From the NCBI RefSeq assembly GCF_001870675.1, contig NZ_MEHT01000045.1, positions 186,001 to 250,000 on the forward strand: a stretch of DNA of 64,000 bases, written 5' to 3'. Positions 19,229 to 28,928 of this stretch are shown here, piece after piece. The stretch's first letter is position 1. Each line of letters starts with the position of its first letter. Made by a program: the position numbers and the translations under genes. This stretch comes from Roseinatronobacter thiooxidans. GTDB taxonomy: Bacteria > Pseudomonadota > Alphaproteobacteria > Rhodobacterales > Rhodobacteraceae. The notes beneath the pieces were generated by a model, which made no database searches, was not told the origin of the DNA, and was given only the letters and a program-made list of their open reading frames with translations.

Positions 19229-20314
19229 TCAGCGGATTTTCAGGGTCGCCAGACCAATAAGCGCCAGAACGAGTGCGATGATCCAGAAGCGGATCACGAT
19301 CTGAGGTTCTGCCCAGCCCTTTTTCTCGAAATGATGGTGAATGGGCGCCATCAGGAAGACGCGCTTGCCCGTGCGTTTGAAATACAGCACCTGAATGATG
19401 ACCGAGAGCGTCTCGACCACGAAGATGCCGCCGACAATGCCCAAAACGATTTCGTGTTTGATGACAACGGCCATAGCCCCGAGTGCGCCCCCCAGCGCCA
19501 ACGAGCCTGTATCGCCCATGAACACAGCCGCAGGCGGCGCGTTATACCACAAAAAGCCCAAGCCCCCGCCGCAGAGTGCTGCCACGAAAATCAGCAATTC
19601 GCCTGCGCCGGGCACATAATGCACATCCAGATATGAGGTGAAATCGACCCGCCCGACAGCATAGGCGATGATCCCCAGCGTGCTGGCCGCGATCATCACC
19701 GGCATGATGGCAAGCCCGTCCAGACCATCGGTCAGGTTCACAGCATTGGCCGCGCCCAGAATGACGAAAGCGGCAAGAGGGACAAAGAACCAGCCCAGAT
19801 TGAACAACACTTCCTTGAAAACCGGAACCGCAAGCTGGCCTTTCAGATCTGTCGGGTGCAGATACATGGCCGCAACCGCGGCTGCAATGCCGATGATCGC
19901 CCCCATCAGCAGTCTGACCCTTGCGGGCACCCCTTTGACATTGCCTTTCGAGACTTTGGCCAGATCATCGGCAAAGCCGATCAGGCCAAACCCCACTGTG
20001 ACCAGAAGCACGATCCAGACATAGCCATTGTCCAGCCGTGCCCAAAGCAATGTTGACAAGGTCAGCGCCGAGAGGATCAACAAGCCCCCCATGGTGGGCG
20101 TGCCTGTCTTGGTCAGAAGATGGCTTTCAGGGCCATCCTCGCGGATCGGTTGCCCGTTGCTTTGACGGCGGCGGAGCATGTTGATCAGGGGCTTGCCGAA
20201 GATGAAACCGAACACCAAAGCCGTCAGAAAGGCCGCACCTGCCCGAAAGGTGATATAGCGAAACAGGTTGAAGCCAGAGACAGTATCGGTGAACTCGGTT
20301 AACCAGAAAAACAT
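19229..20314 (-). CDS. mraY: Phospho-N-acetylmuramoyl-pentapeptide-transferase
   Basis: MraY (361 residues) moves phospho-MurNAc-pentapeptide onto undecaprenyl phosphate, forming lipid I at the inner membrane. It has about ten membrane segments and the catalytic motifs [20 protein letters not shown] and [15 protein letters not shown], plus [10 protein letters not shown]. It is the last gene of the mraZ cluster here; murD and ftsW do not follow, since aspB lies beyond. Confidence 0.98.
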   Translation of the reverse strand: MFFWLTEFTDTVSGFNLFRYITFRAGAAFLTALVFGFIFGKPLINMLRRRQSNGQPIREDGPESHLLTKTGTPTMGGLLILSALTLSTLLWARLDNGYVWIVLLVTVGFGLIGFADDLAKVSKGNVKGVPARVRLLMGAIIGIAAAVAAMYLHPTDLKGQLAVPVFKEVLFNLGWFFVPLAAFVILGAANAVNLTDGLDGLAIMPVMIAASTLGIIAYAVGRVDFTSYLDVHYVPGAGELLIFVAALCGGGLGFLWYNAPPAAVFMGDTGSLALGGALGAMAVVIKHEIVLGIVGGIFVVETLSVIIQVLYFKRTGKRVFLMAPIHHHFEKKGWAEPQIVIRFWIIALVLALIGLATLKIR

Positions 20315-20317
20315 ACG

Positions 20318-21748
20318 TTAAATTCCTTTTGCATTACGCATCGTCACGTCAAGATTGCGCAGACTGTCCACAACCCGCGACACGAAGCTGGATTTGGACC
20401 CTTTGACCAGAACAATATCTCCGGGCGCGACCAGCAGATGCGCAACGCGCGCCAGCTCATCCGCCTTGGCGACAAGACGGCCCTGTTTGTGCGGTGGCAG
20501 ACAGGCATGCAGGGCCGCCATGCGCGGCCCCACGCAATGGACCAGATCGACTTGCGCCATGGCAGGCAGGCTGGCGATGGCTTCGTGCAGCGCGGTTTCC
20601 TGCGGCCCCAGTTCCAGCATATCGCCCAGAATCGCAACCCTGCGGCCCGCGCGGCCCGATTGCGCCGCCGCCGGCGTCAGGGCTGCCAGCATATCCAGTG
20701 CTGCCGCGACCGAGGCAGGATTGGCGTTGAACGCGTCATCGATCAGGGTGAACTGCATCTCTTCGACAGCATCGAGCATGACCGTTTCGCGCAGCCCGCG
20801 CCCCGCAGGCGGCTGCCAGCGCCCCAGCGCCAGTGCCGCGCGCGCCAGATCCAACCCCAGCGCCTGCGCCACGGCCAGACAGCCCAGCGCGTTCATGCCA
20901 AAATGTGCGCCTGCATTGCTCAGCCGCACGGCCAGACGCTCTCGCCCGATTTGCGCGCGCAGCACAAGCGCGGTTTCGGTCTGGGTCATATCGTGCAACC
21001 GCACCAGTTCTGCCCCCGCCCCGAACGCCAGTTGATGCGCGCCTGCCCTTTCGGCTGCAGCGGCAAGGATGGGGCTAGTTGGCAGATCACAGGGATAGAT
21101 GGCATAACCCTCGGGCAGCAGCCCGTCGAATATGCTGGCCTTCTCTTGGGCGATCCCGTCTATCCCGTCAAAGGCTTCCAGATGGGCGGCAGCGATGGTG
21201 GTGATCATGGCGATATGCGGGCGCGCCAGACGGGCCAGCGGTTCAATCTCTCCGGGGTGGTTCATGCCAATCTCGATGACGGCGAAATCGGCATCAGGGT
21301 CCAGCCGCGCAAGCGTGATCGGCACGCCCCAATGGTTGTTGAAACTCGCCTCGGCGGCATGGGTCTGGCCGATATCCGACAGCATGTCGCGCAGCATTTC
21401 CTTGGTCGAGGTCTTGCCCGCAGAGCCAGTGACCGCAATGACGCGCGCTTTCGCCCGCGCGCGCCCCGCCGCGCCCAAGGCTGTCAGCGCGGCCATCACA
21501 TCGGGCACGATCAACAGCGGGGCATCGGCGCGGACATCTGCAGGCCGATGGGTGACCAAAGCCGCCGCCGCCCCTTTTTCAAAGGCCTGTGCAACAAAGT
21601 CATGGCCATCGCGCGCCGCACTAAGCGCGATGAACAGATCGCCCGGTTGCAGGCTGCGGGTGTCGATGGAAATACCACTGGCCTGCCAGTCGCCTGTGGT
21701 CTGGCCGCCGGTTGCGGCGGCGGCGTCTTGCGCGCTCCATAAACTCAT
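20318..21748 (-). CDS. murF: UDP-N-acetylmuramoyl-tripeptide--D-alanyl-D-alanine ligase
   Basis: MurF (476 residues) adds D-Ala-D-Ala to the UDP-MurNAc tripeptide in the cytoplasm. The three Mur-ligase domains are visible: N-terminal GISIDTRSLQPGDLFIALS, the ATP-binding P-loop VTGSAGKTSTKEML with SFNNHWGVP, and the C-terminal ILGDMLELG. It overlaps murE by four bases (ATGA) and sits three bases before mraY. Confidence 0.97.
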   Translation of the reverse strand: MSLWSAQDAAAATGGQTTGDWQASGISIDTRSLQPGDLFIALSAARDGHDFVAQAFEKGAAAALVTHRPADVRADAPLLIVPDVMAALTALGAAGRARAKARVIAVTGSAGKTSTKEMLRDMLSDIGQTHAAEASFNNHWGVPITLARLDPDADFAVIEIGMNHPGEIEPLARLARPHIAMITTIAAAHLEAFDGIDGIAQEKASIFDGLLPEGYAIYPCDLPTSPILAAAAERAGAHQLAFGAGAELVRLHDMTQTETALVLRAQIGRERLAVRLSNAGAHFGMNALGCLAVAQALGLDLARAALALGRWQPPAGRGLRETVMLDAVEEMQFTLIDDAFNANPASVAAALDMLAALTPAAAQSGRAGRRVAILGDMLELGPQETALHEAIASLPAMAQVDLVHCVGPRMAALHACLPPHKQGRLVAKADELARVAHLLVAPGDIVLVKGSKSSFVSRVVDSLRNLDVTMRNAKGI

Positions 21749-23229
21749 GCGCGGGCCTCCAATGCAGCGATTGCGACCGAGGCCTGTTCAACATCATCGA
21801 ACGGATAGACCGTGTTGCCGACAATCTGGCCGGTTTCATGGCCCTTGCCTGCGATCAGCAGCGCATCGCCCGGTCCCAGCGCATCGACCGCGCGCAAGAT
21901 CGCCTCGGCCCTGTCGCCCACCTCATTGGCCTCGGGGCAGGCCAGCAGGATTTCATTGCGGATAACGGCCGCATCTTCCGAGCGGGGGTTGTCATCGGTC
22001 ACATAGACCACATCCGCATTGTCGGCAGCCGCCTTGCCCATCAGCGGGCGCTTGGTGCGGTCGCGGTCGCCGCCCGCACCAAACACCACCACAAGCCGCC
22101 CCATCACATGCGGGCGCAAGGCTTGCAGCGCCACCTGCAATGCGGCGGGGGTATGGGCGTAATCGACAAAAACCGGCGCGCCATTGGTGCGGGTGCCCGC
22201 AAGCTGCATGCGCCCGCGCACGCCTTCAAGCCGCGACAGACGCATGGCGACCTCGCGCATCTCGGCCCCGCAGGCCAGCGCCAAACCAACTGCGGCCAGC
22301 ACATTTTCGGCCTGAAACCCGCCGATCAGCGGCAAATGTTCCTGATACACGCGCCCGTCATAGGAAAAGCGCAAGATCTGGCCCGCCACATCGAAGCGTT
22401 GGCCCAGAATGCGGATATCGGCGTCTTCATGGTGGCCGATGGTCAAGGTGCCCTGCCCGCGCGCCTCGGCGATGGACAGAAATTCCGCCCCGTGCGGCCC
22501 ATCCATATTGATCACCGCGACCCCGTCATCGGGCAGCACGCGGTCGAATAACTGGGCTTTCGCCGCCAGATAGGCTGCCATGCTGGCGTGGTAATCCAGA
22601 TGATCCTGCGTCAGGTTGGTGAAAGCGGCGGCACGCAGGCGCACGCCATCCAGCCGGCGCTGGTCCAACCCGTGCGAGGATGCTTCCATCGCGGCATGGG
22701 TCACGCCCGCCCGCGCCATTTCGGCCAACAGGCGGTGCAGGGTGATCGGGTCTGGGGTGGTATGGGCCAAGGGCGCGGAAAACGCCCCCTCGATGCCGGT
22801 TGTGCCGATATTCGCCGCCTCATGGCCCAGATGCGCCCAAATCTGTCGGGTAAAGCTGGCAACGGATGTTTTTCCGTTGGTGCCGGTCACTGCGACCATT
22901 GTTTCAGGCTGCGCGCCAAACCAAAGCGCGGCGGCAGCGGCAAGGGCGGCGCGGGGGTCTTCGGTCAGCACCAGCGCGACATTTGAACCTGCCAGCACGT
23001 CGCTTGCGATCTCTGCCCCCTCGCGGTCGGTCAGAATGGCAGCCGCCCCCATGCGCAAGGCATAGGTGATAAATTCGGCCCCATGCACGCGGCTGCCGGG
23101 AAGCGCTGCGAATAGCGCGCCCTCGCGGATCTGGCGGCTGTCGATGGCCAGACCTGTGACAATGGCATTGCCGCCACGGCTGGGGCTAAGGCCCAGTGCG
23201 GAGAGCGGACGGGGGGGAAGATCAGTCAC
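21745..23229 (-). CDS. murE: UDP-N-acetylmuramoyl-L-alanyl-D-glutamate--2,6-diaminopimelate ligase
   Basis: MurE (494 residues) adds meso-diaminopimelate to UDP-MurNAc-dipeptide. The P-loop is VTGTNGKTSVASF, the carbamylated-lysine region follows MEASSHGLDQRR, and the DDNPRSED motif marks specificity for diaminopimelate rather than lysine. The C-terminal LIAGKGHETGQIV is complete. A 78-base gap separates it from ftsI. Confidence 0.97.
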   Translation of the reverse strand: MTDLPPRPLSALGLSPSRGGNAIVTGLAIDSRQIREGALFAALPGSRVHGAEFITYALRMGAAAILTDREGAEIASDVLAGSNVALVLTEDPRAALAAAAALWFGAQPETMVAVTGTNGKTSVASFTRQIWAHLGHEAANIGTTGIEGAFSAPLAHTTPDPITLHRLLAEMARAGVTHAAMEASSHGLDQRRLDGVRLRAAAFTNLTQDHLDYHASMAAYLAAKAQLFDRVLPDDGVAVINMDGPHGAEFLSIAEARGQGTLTIGHHEDADIRILGQRFDVAGQILRFSYDGRVYQEHLPLIGGFQAENVLAAVGLALACGAEMREVAMRLSRLEGVRGRMQLAGTRTNGAPVFVDYAHTPAALQVALQALRPHVMGRLVVVFGAGGDRDRTKRPLMGKAAADNADVVYVTDDNPRSEDAAVIRNEILLACPEANEVGDRAEAILRAVDALGPGDALLIAGKGHETGQIVGNTVYPFDDVEQASVAIAALEARA

Positions 23230-23307
23230 GCGCTGGCTCTCCTTGCCAATGACACCGGAATGGCGCCTGTTACCCCAGTTTGGACACCGTGTTCAATGGC
23301 CCTGTGG

Positions 23308-25089
23308 TCACTGACCCATCGCAAAGGTGGCATTGGCGGCATCCAGCGATACAGGGCGCAGACCCAGCAGCGGGGCCACACGGCGCGTAATCTCTGCCGA
23401 GACGGGCACTGCCGTCCACCCCGCTGTGCGGCGCGGCTCTGGCCCTGTGGTGTCGACAGGTTCATCCAGCGTCACAACCAGCACATAGCGCGGCTCATGC
23501 GCGGGGAAGACACTGGCAAAGGTCGCCAACACCGCATCCTTTTTATATCCGCCCCCACGCGGGTTGGGTTTGTCGGCAGAGCCGGTCTTGCCGCCCACCG
23601 GATAGCCCGCGATGCGCGCGAAAGATGCGGTGCCTTCCTGCACAACCTGATGCAACATCAGCTTTTTTTGCTGCGAGGTACGTTCCGAGATGATCTGTGG
23701 CCCTGCCTGCACGCGGTCTTGCCGCACCAATGTTGGCGTGACCTTGCGCCCGCCATTGACAAGCGCCGCATAGCCCGCAGCCAGTGCCAGCGGGCTGGTG
23801 GACATGCCATGCCCGTAAGAAATTGTCATCACCGACAGGTCCGACCAGCGGTCGGGCAAAAGCGGGCGGGCGCGGGCGGCTTCGGCCAGTTCCAGCGGCA
23901 TTGTGTCCAGAAACCCGAATTTGCGCAAAAACTCCTGCTGCCGTTCGGCCCCGATGGGCTGCATGATCCGCGCGGTCCCGATATTGGAGGATTTGACCAT
24001 CACATCCTTGACCGACATCTCTGGCCCGTAATTACGGAAATCGCGGATGCGAAAGCGCCCCCATGTCAGCGGCCCGCGCGTGTCAATGATCGAGTCGGGC
24101 GTGACGGTCCCCTCGTCCAGCCCCTGCGCAACGGCGAAGGCTTTCATGACCGAGCCAAGCTCGTAATAGCCCTGCACCGCGCGGTTGAACAGCGGGCTGT
24201 CCGCCGGTTCCCCTTCAGTCGGGGGGGCGGGGCGGTTATTGGGGTCGAAATCGGGCAGAGAGACGAGGCTGATCACCTCGCCGGTATACACATCCATCAG
24301 CACTGCCGTGGCACCAAGTGCATTCAGCATCTGCTTGCCGCCTTCCAGCACTTCGGTGACGGTCGCCTGCACTGTCAGGTCAAGCGACAAGTGCAAGGGC
24401 TTGTGCACCTGGTCAGGGTCGCGCAGGCGCGCATCAAAAAACAATTCCGTGCCGGCCACGCCAATCACTTCGGCGGCACGCACCCCTTGTTGCCCAAAGC
24501 TTGCCCCCCCCAGAACATGCGCCGCCATGCGCCCGTTGGGGTAAAGCCGCATCTCGCGCGGGGCGAATAACAGGCCCGGCTCGCCGATATCATGCACCGC
24601 CTGCATCTGTTCGGGCGACAATTGGGTTCTGATCCAAGTAAACCGCCGGTTCGGGTCGGTGAAACGGGCAGCCATGCGCTGCGCATCCATTTCGGGGAAA
24701 ATACGCGCCAATTCGCGCGCGGCACCTTCGGGGTCTACCATGCGGTGGGTTTCAGCATATAGCGCATGCGTGCTGAGATTGGTCGCCAGCACGCGGCCTT
24801 CGCGGTCCAGAATATCGGCGCGCGCGCTGGAAATATCTTCAGGCAGGCCGCGCGCCAGTTCCAGTGGCTCTGTCGCGGCCAGCAGGCCCATGCGCGCACC
24901 CAGCACGACAAAAGCACAGATGAACAGCAACGCCACCGCAAGAAGGCGCGTCTCGGCGCGGCTTCGCGCCTGATCGCGCGCAGCTTCCTGCCGCAGCCTG
25001 CGGTTCTCGCGCTCTATCAGGTCCGGGTTTTCGCCGGTTTCGCGGGCACGCAGAACACGGGCAAGCGGGCGCAAAGGGGTGCGGATCAT
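23308..25089 (-). CDS. ftsI: Division-specific penicillin-binding protein (FtsI/PBP3)
   Basis: FtsI (593 residues) is the septal peptidoglycan transpeptidase. A single membrane anchor (LLAVALLFICAFVVLGARMG, residues about 48-67) precedes the dimerisation domain and the penicillin-binding domain with SxxK in GSVMKAFAVAQG, SxN in KSSNIGTARI and KTG in GGKTGSADKPNP. It overlaps ftsL by four bases, which implies coupled translation. Confidence 0.97.
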   Translation of the reverse strand: MIRTPLRPLARVLRARETGENPDLIERENRRLRQEAARDQARSRAETRLLAVALLFICAFVVLGARMGLLAATEPLELARGLPEDISSARADILDREGRVLATNLSTHALYAETHRMVDPEGAARELARIFPEMDAQRMAARFTDPNRRFTWIRTQLSPEQMQAVHDIGEPGLLFAPREMRLYPNGRMAAHVLGGASFGQQGVRAAEVIGVAGTELFFDARLRDPDQVHKPLHLSLDLTVQATVTEVLEGGKQMLNALGATAVLMDVYTGEVISLVSLPDFDPNNRPAPPTEGEPADSPLFNRAVQGYYELGSVMKAFAVAQGLDEGTVTPDSIIDTRGPLTWGRFRIRDFRNYGPEMSVKDVMVKSSNIGTARIMQPIGAERQQEFLRKFGFLDTMPLELAEAARARPLLPDRWSDLSVMTISYGHGMSTSPLALAAGYAALVNGGRKVTPTLVRQDRVQAGPQIISERTSQQKKLMLHQVVQEGTASFARIAGYPVGGKTGSADKPNPRGGGYKKDAVLATFASVFPAHEPRYVLVVTLDEPVDTTGPEPRRTAGWTAVPVSAEITRRVAPLLGLRPVSLDAANATFAMGQ

Positions 25090-25460
25090 GGCAGCGACTC
25101 TTCGAGGGTGGCGGAAAGCTGTTCGATCTCGCCAGACAGCTCGATCGTGTCAAAAACTTCGGAACGGGCTTCGGGCATCGGATAGGCAACCTGACCGATT
25201 TCGCCGAAATGGGCCGCGGTGATGGGCACCAGTTTCAGCCGCTCGAAATTCAGATCGACCAGTTCGCGCAGGCGGTCGGGGCGGTTCAGATAGGCCCATT
25301 CGGCGCGCTGGATGCTGAACGCCTCGCTTAATGCCGCAATCTCGCGTTCCAAAGCGCGCTGCTGGTTCATGGCTTGCTGGGTCAGGTGGTTTTCACGATA
25401 CGCCCATGCCGCCAGAGCAATCACACCCAGCGCTGTGCACAGATACAGCAGACTTCGCAT
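25086..25460 (-). CDS. ftsL: Cell division protein FtsL
   Basis: A 124-residue bitopic membrane protein: membrane span LLYLCTALGVIALAAWAY near the N-terminus, then a coiled coil (QQAMNQQRALEREIAALSEA) and a short periplasmic tail with LNRPDRLRELVDLNFERLKL, characteristic of FtsL. It forms the FtsQLB complex that activates FtsWI. I use the ATG at 25460 with GGTGAGG just upstream; GTG at 25466 is an alternative. Confidence 0.9.
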   Translation of the reverse strand: MRSLLYLCTALGVIALAAWAYRENHLTQQAMNQQRALEREIAALSEAFSIQRAEWAYLNRPDRLRELVDLNFERLKLVPITAAHFGEIGQVAYPMPEARSEVFDTIELSGEIEQLSATLEESLP

Positions 25461-25467
25461 CCTCACC

Positions 25468-26460
25468 TCACCTTGGTTTATTCAGTATCAATCGGGGCAG
25501 CCCCAAGATCTGGTGATCCACGGGTTCCGCCGGCCCATCCAGCCGTTCCGCCATGCGCAGGCGCGCCGAACGCGCGCGCGGGTTCTGCGCCAGTTCTTCG
25601 TCATCGGCACTGACGCCGCGCTTCTCGATCAGGCGAAAGCGCGGCACTTCGGCGGGTGCTTCGGGCGCATAGCGGTTGGCACGCCCGCCCTGCCCTGCGC
25701 GCGCGGTCAAAAACCGTTTCACAACCCGGTCTTCCATTGAATGAAAACTGACCACAGCCAGCTTGCCGCCCGGCTTCAAGGCACGCTCGGCCGCTTCCAG
25801 CCCTGCCACCAGCGCATCGAATTCGGCATTTACCGCAATGCGCAACGCCTGAAAACTGCGCGTGGCAGGATGGCTCTGGCCCGGTTTGGGGCGGGGCAGG
25901 CACCCGCTGACGATCGAGGACAACCGCAGCGTTGTTTCAATCGGCGCATCTTGGCGTTCGCGCACAATCGCGCGTGCAATCCGGCGCGAGGCGCGTTCTT
26001 CGCCAAAATGATACAGAATATCGGCCAGCGTTTCTTCTTCCGCATCATTGACCAGATCGCGTGCGGACAGGCCGCTTTGCGACATGCGCATGTCCAGCGG
26101 GCCATCCTTGGCAAAGGAAAAGCCGCGTTCCGCCTGATCCAGCTGCATAGAGGAGACGCCCAGATCCAGCACAACCCCATCGACCAGACCACCTGCATGC
26201 GCGTCCAGCTGCGCAAAATTGCCTGCAACCAGCCGCAGCCTGTCGCCATAAGGCGCGGCCCAGCTTTCGGCCATTTGCAGCGCCAGCGGGTCACGGTCCA
26301 GCCCGATCACCTGATCCGCGCCTGCATCAAGCAGGGCGCGCGCATAGCCGCCAGCGCCCAGCGTGCCATCCAGCCAGACGCCTGTTATGGGGGCCAGATG
26401 CGCAAGAATGGGGCGCAACAAAACGGGAATATGCGGGCTGTCAGACGTGGTGTTTGTCAT
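25468..26460 (-). CDS. rsmH: 16S rRNA (cytosine1402-N4)-methyltransferase RsmH
   Basis: RsmH/MraW (330 residues) N4-methylates C1402 of 16S rRNA with S-adenosylmethionine. Features are [15 protein letters not shown], the cofactor loop [35 protein letters not shown], and [15 protein letters not shown] then [13 protein letters not shown]. Its start overlaps the mraZ stop by four bases. Confidence 0.97.
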   Translation of the reverse strand: MTNTTSDSPHIPVLLRPILAHLAPITGVWLDGTLGAGGYARALLDAGADQVIGLDRDPLALQMAESWAAPYGDRLRLVAGNFAQLDAHAGGLVDGVVLDLGVSSMQLDQAERGFSFAKDGPLDMRMSQSGLSARDLVNDAEEETLADILYHFGEERASRRIARAIVRERQDAPIETTLRLSSIVSGCLPRPKPGQSHPATRSFQALRIAVNAEFDALVAGLEAAERALKPGGKLAVVSFHSMEDRVVKRFLTARAGQGGRANRYAPEAPAEVPRFRLIEKRGVSADDEELAQNPRARSARLRMAERLDGPAEPVDHQILGLPRLILNKPR

Positions 26461-26981
26461 GGATCAAGACGCGCCGCGCGCGACGGGTTGGGCAGCAGGA
26501 TGCGCGGGTCGTAATCCGGCCCCTTACCCATCATGAGAGAGTCGGTCTGGCTGCTATAGGTCGCTTCAAATGTCGCTTCCTTCCAGATCTGGAAATGGTC
26601 GTTGCGCCCCATGAAACGGGCCTTCTCATCTGCATCCAGTTCCAGCTTTTCGCGCAGGTAGTTGGGCAGGATGATACGGCCATCCTCATCGATCTGCGCC
26701 TCGATGGAATTGGCATGATAGGTCAGTTCCATCAAGCTGCGCTCGGACGAGCCGGGCTGCATCATGTCGATGCGGTCCTCGATCTCTTCCATGGCGGTGA
26801 TGGTAAAGCAATCCAGACGCTTTTGGTAATCCAGCCCCGCCACGATAATGAAATTCGGGCGCAGACCTTCTTTCCAATCGGGGTCGCCCTGTTCAATCAC
26901 ACGCCTGAAAGAGGCTGGAACGGACACGCGGCCCTTTCCATCCACCTTCTGGTGAAACGTGCTTCTGAACCTGCGTGCCAC
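26457..26981 (-). CDS. mraZ: Transcriptional regulator MraZ
   Basis: MraZ (174 residues) is the AbrB-like regulator at the head of the division and cell-wall cluster; it binds repeated boxes in its own promoter. Two repeats are visible: [20 protein letters not shown] and [20 protein letters not shown], plus the typical [12 protein letters not shown] choose GTG 26981 because orthologues begin with (M/V)ARRFR and AAGGA lies upstream; an in-frame start at 27032 would extend the protein beyond the family and into the leader terminator region. Confidence 0.93.
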   Translation of the reverse strand: MARRFRSTFHQKVDGKGRVSVPASFRRVIEQGDPDWKEGLRPNFIIVAGLDYQKRLDCFTITAMEEIEDRIDMMQPGSSERSLMELTYHANSIEAQIDEDGRIILPNYLREKLELDADEKARFMGRNDHFQIWKEATFEATYSSQTDSLMMGKGPDYDPRILLPNPSRAARLDP

Positions 26982-27035
26982 TGCCCGGCGGTCCTTTTTT
27001 GTCAATGCCAGCCCGGAATTGGGCCTGCGCAAATG

Positions 27036-27074
27036 AAAACGGCGGATCGAGCTGCTGCCACTGCTCGATCCGCC
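27036..27074 (-). terminator. Strong terminator hairpin in the mraZ leader
   Basis: On the minus strand GGCGGATCGAGC pairs perfectly with GCTCGATCCGCC around a 10-base loop and runs into TTTT. It lies about 55 bases before the mraZ start, so full termination would silence the cluster; partial termination is expected, as described for the UpsM RNA of Rhodobacter sphaeroides. Confidence 0.88.
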
Positions 27075-27440
27075 GACTGTCCCATCTCTGGGTGCCCGGT
27101 TGGCGCTCGCTCCTTGGGGGGAAGGAGGGGGATGCTGCTCGCGAGCGCGCCGGATCTGTTTTCTTCCTTGATAAAGCGGGTGCCTGTATGAATTGTCTGC
27201 CTCGGTGGGGTCTTGGTGCCCCGTGCTGCCCGTTTATCTTGCTAACTGGAATGCCATGGAACTTCATGGTCATCAAGGAAAAAGATGTGTGGGATTCTTT
27301 GGAACAAACCGGAGTTTTTGCAAACCAACGGGCATATCCAGCATGAAACGGGGAAATTCCCCTAAATCTGGTAAGAACAATTTCAGAACGCAACCAGATA
27401 GGCACAAAGCAATTCCCATGCGCAATCTTGCTATTTTGGA
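27036..27440 (-). ncRNA. Probable UpsM-type sRNA from the mraZ 5' leader
   Basis: In Rhodobacter sphaeroides the abundant sRNA UpsM comes from the mraZ 5' UTR by termination at a hairpin before the gene. Here the same arrangement is seen: MraZ-type boxes at 27449-27473, no coding frame of substance on the minus strand, and a strong terminator at 27036-27074. The 3' end is well placed; the 5' end is a guess that puts it just after the boxes, and the true RNA may be shorter. No base-level homology could be tested. Confidence 0.5.
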
Positions 27441-27448
27441 CCATAAAA

Positions 27449-27473
27449 TTCCAGACCACCCCCAATCGCCCAC
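27449..27473 (-). promoter_or_regulatory. Three MraZ-type boxes with 10-bp spacing
   Basis: On the minus strand the sequence reads GTGGG-CGATT-GGGGG-TGGTC-TGGAA. MraZ binds TGGGN/GTGGG boxes separated by five bases, so these three G-rich pentamers on one helical face fit the operator of the cluster promoter. The third box is degenerate. Confidence 0.6.
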
Positions 27474-27547
27474 ATGCTGTTGCCGAAAAGCAACGATTTC
27501 GCAGTGGGATTGGGTGGCAAATCTCTGAAAAAGGGCTGTTGCGCGCG

Positions 27548-27596
27548 GAATCACGACGAATCACAGCGCAGTGATTCGCCTGCGACTGCGCTGTGA
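27548..27596 (-). promoter_or_regulatory. GANTC cluster with an 11-bp inverted repeat upstream of mraZ
   Basis: Three GANTC sites lie within 30 bases (27548, 27558, 27573). TCACAGCGCAG at 27561-27571 is the perfect reverse complement of CTGCGCTGTGA at 27586-27596. GANTC is the CcrM methylation site in alphaproteobacteria, and GcrA acts at methylated promoters of division genes. No T run, so not a terminator. The rest of 26982-27723 holds four copies of a CCATAA-type motif (see findings) and nothing else. Confidence 0.45.
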
Positions 27597-27723
27597 TCGT
27601 CAATTCAACCGGAAACCCGCCAGTTTCGGCACTGCTTGATGTCCAGTGCCATAAGATTCCATGCCCTCAAGCGCACCCTGCCCCATAAAGTTCCATGGCG
27701 CAGGATGGGTCCATCGCCGGTTG

Positions 27724-28794
27724 TTACAAAACCTCGATCAACCGCGCCGCCATGCGCTCATAGGCTTTGGCAACGGGGCTGTCTGTGGCGGCGACAGGGA
27801 CACCGCCATCTCCGGCCAGTCGCACCTCAACGCTCAATGGCAATTCGCCCAAAAACGGCAGTCCCTGCTTTGCGGCTTCGGTGCGCACCCCGCCTTCGCC
27901 GAAGATATGTTCTTCATGGCCGCATTTCGGGCAGATGAAAGTCGACATATTCTCGATCAGCCCCAAAACCGGGGTCTTGAGCGTCTGGAACGCCCGCAAC
28001 GCCTTGCGCGCATCCAGCAAGGCCACATCCTGCGGCGTGGATACGATGATCGCGCCGCGCACATCGAACTTTGAACACAGTGTTAACTGTATGTCCCCTG
28101 TACCGGGCGGCATATCGACAATCAGAATATCCAGCGCGCCCCATTCGACCTGTGTCAAAAGCTGCTGCAACGCCCCCATCAGCATGGGCCCACGCCAGAT
28201 GACCGCGTCATCTTCCTTCAACATAAGCCCGATCGAGATCATGGTGACACCATGCGCTTTTAGCGGGATGATGGTTTTGCCATCTGGCGATGCGGGCCTG
28301 CGGTCTACCCCCATCATACGCGGCTGGCTGGGGCCATAGATATCGGCATCCAGCAGCCCGACGCGCTGCCCGTGCCGCGCCAAGGCAACCGCAAGATTGG
28401 ACGCCACAGTGGATTTGCCCACCCCCCCCTTGCCAGAGCCGACGGCGATAATGTGTTTCACCCCCGGCACAGCCTGCTTGCCCGGCTGGTCTGTCGGGTG
28501 GCGGCCCAGCTTCAACGACGGCGCATCGCCCTTGGGTTTGGCCGCAGGGCCATGTGCTGTCAGCGCCACAGATACCCGCGTCACCCCCTCCAGCGCGGTG
28601 ATCGCGGCTTCGGCGGCTTGGCGCACAGGCGCAAGCGTCTTGGCAGCCTCGGGGCTGTCGGCCTCGATCACAAAGCGCACGGCTCCATCCTCGATCACCA
28701 GCGCGCGCACCAGATCCCGAGAGGCCAATGTCCCGCCATCTGGCAAACCGACTGCCGCCAAGGCCGCCATAACCCGCTCGCGCGTGAGTGTCAT
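27724..28794 (-). CDS. mrp: Mrp/ApbC-family iron-sulfur carrier ATPase
   Basis: A 356-residue Mrp/NBP35-type P-loop ATPase thought to deliver iron-sulfur clusters in the cytoplasm. An N-terminal MIP18-like (DUF59) region is followed by the deviant Walker [21 protein letters not shown], a Walker B region [17 protein letters not shown] and the cluster-binding CxxC in [14 protein letters not shown]. Length is usual. It is a single gene on the minus strand, divergent from the HIT gene. Confidence 0.93.
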   Translation of the reverse strand: MTLTRERVMAALAAVGLPDGGTLASRDLVRALVIEDGAVRFVIEADSPEAAKTLAPVRQAAEAAITALEGVTRVSVALTAHGPAAKPKGDAPSLKLGRHPTDQPGKQAVPGVKHIIAVGSGKGGVGKSTVASNLAVALARHGQRVGLLDADIYGPSQPRMMGVDRRPASPDGKTIIPLKAHGVTMISIGLMLKEDDAVIWRGPMLMGALQQLLTQVEWGALDILIVDMPPGTGDIQLTLCSKFDVRGAIIVSTPQDVALLDARKALRAFQTLKTPVLGLIENMSTFICPKCGHEEHIFGEGGVRTEAAKQGLPFLGELPLSVEVRLAGDGGVPVAATDSPVAKAYERMAARLIEVL

Positions 28795-28928
28795 CTTATG
28801 CTCCCTTTTCTGCTTTCGGGGGGAACATGGCTATTTTTACCGCTACGGCAAGGCCATAAGACCATGTGCCGCGCGATTGCGCAGACCCGCAGCCTGTGCA
28901 AATCTGGCCCAAAGTTTCGGAGGGTGCC

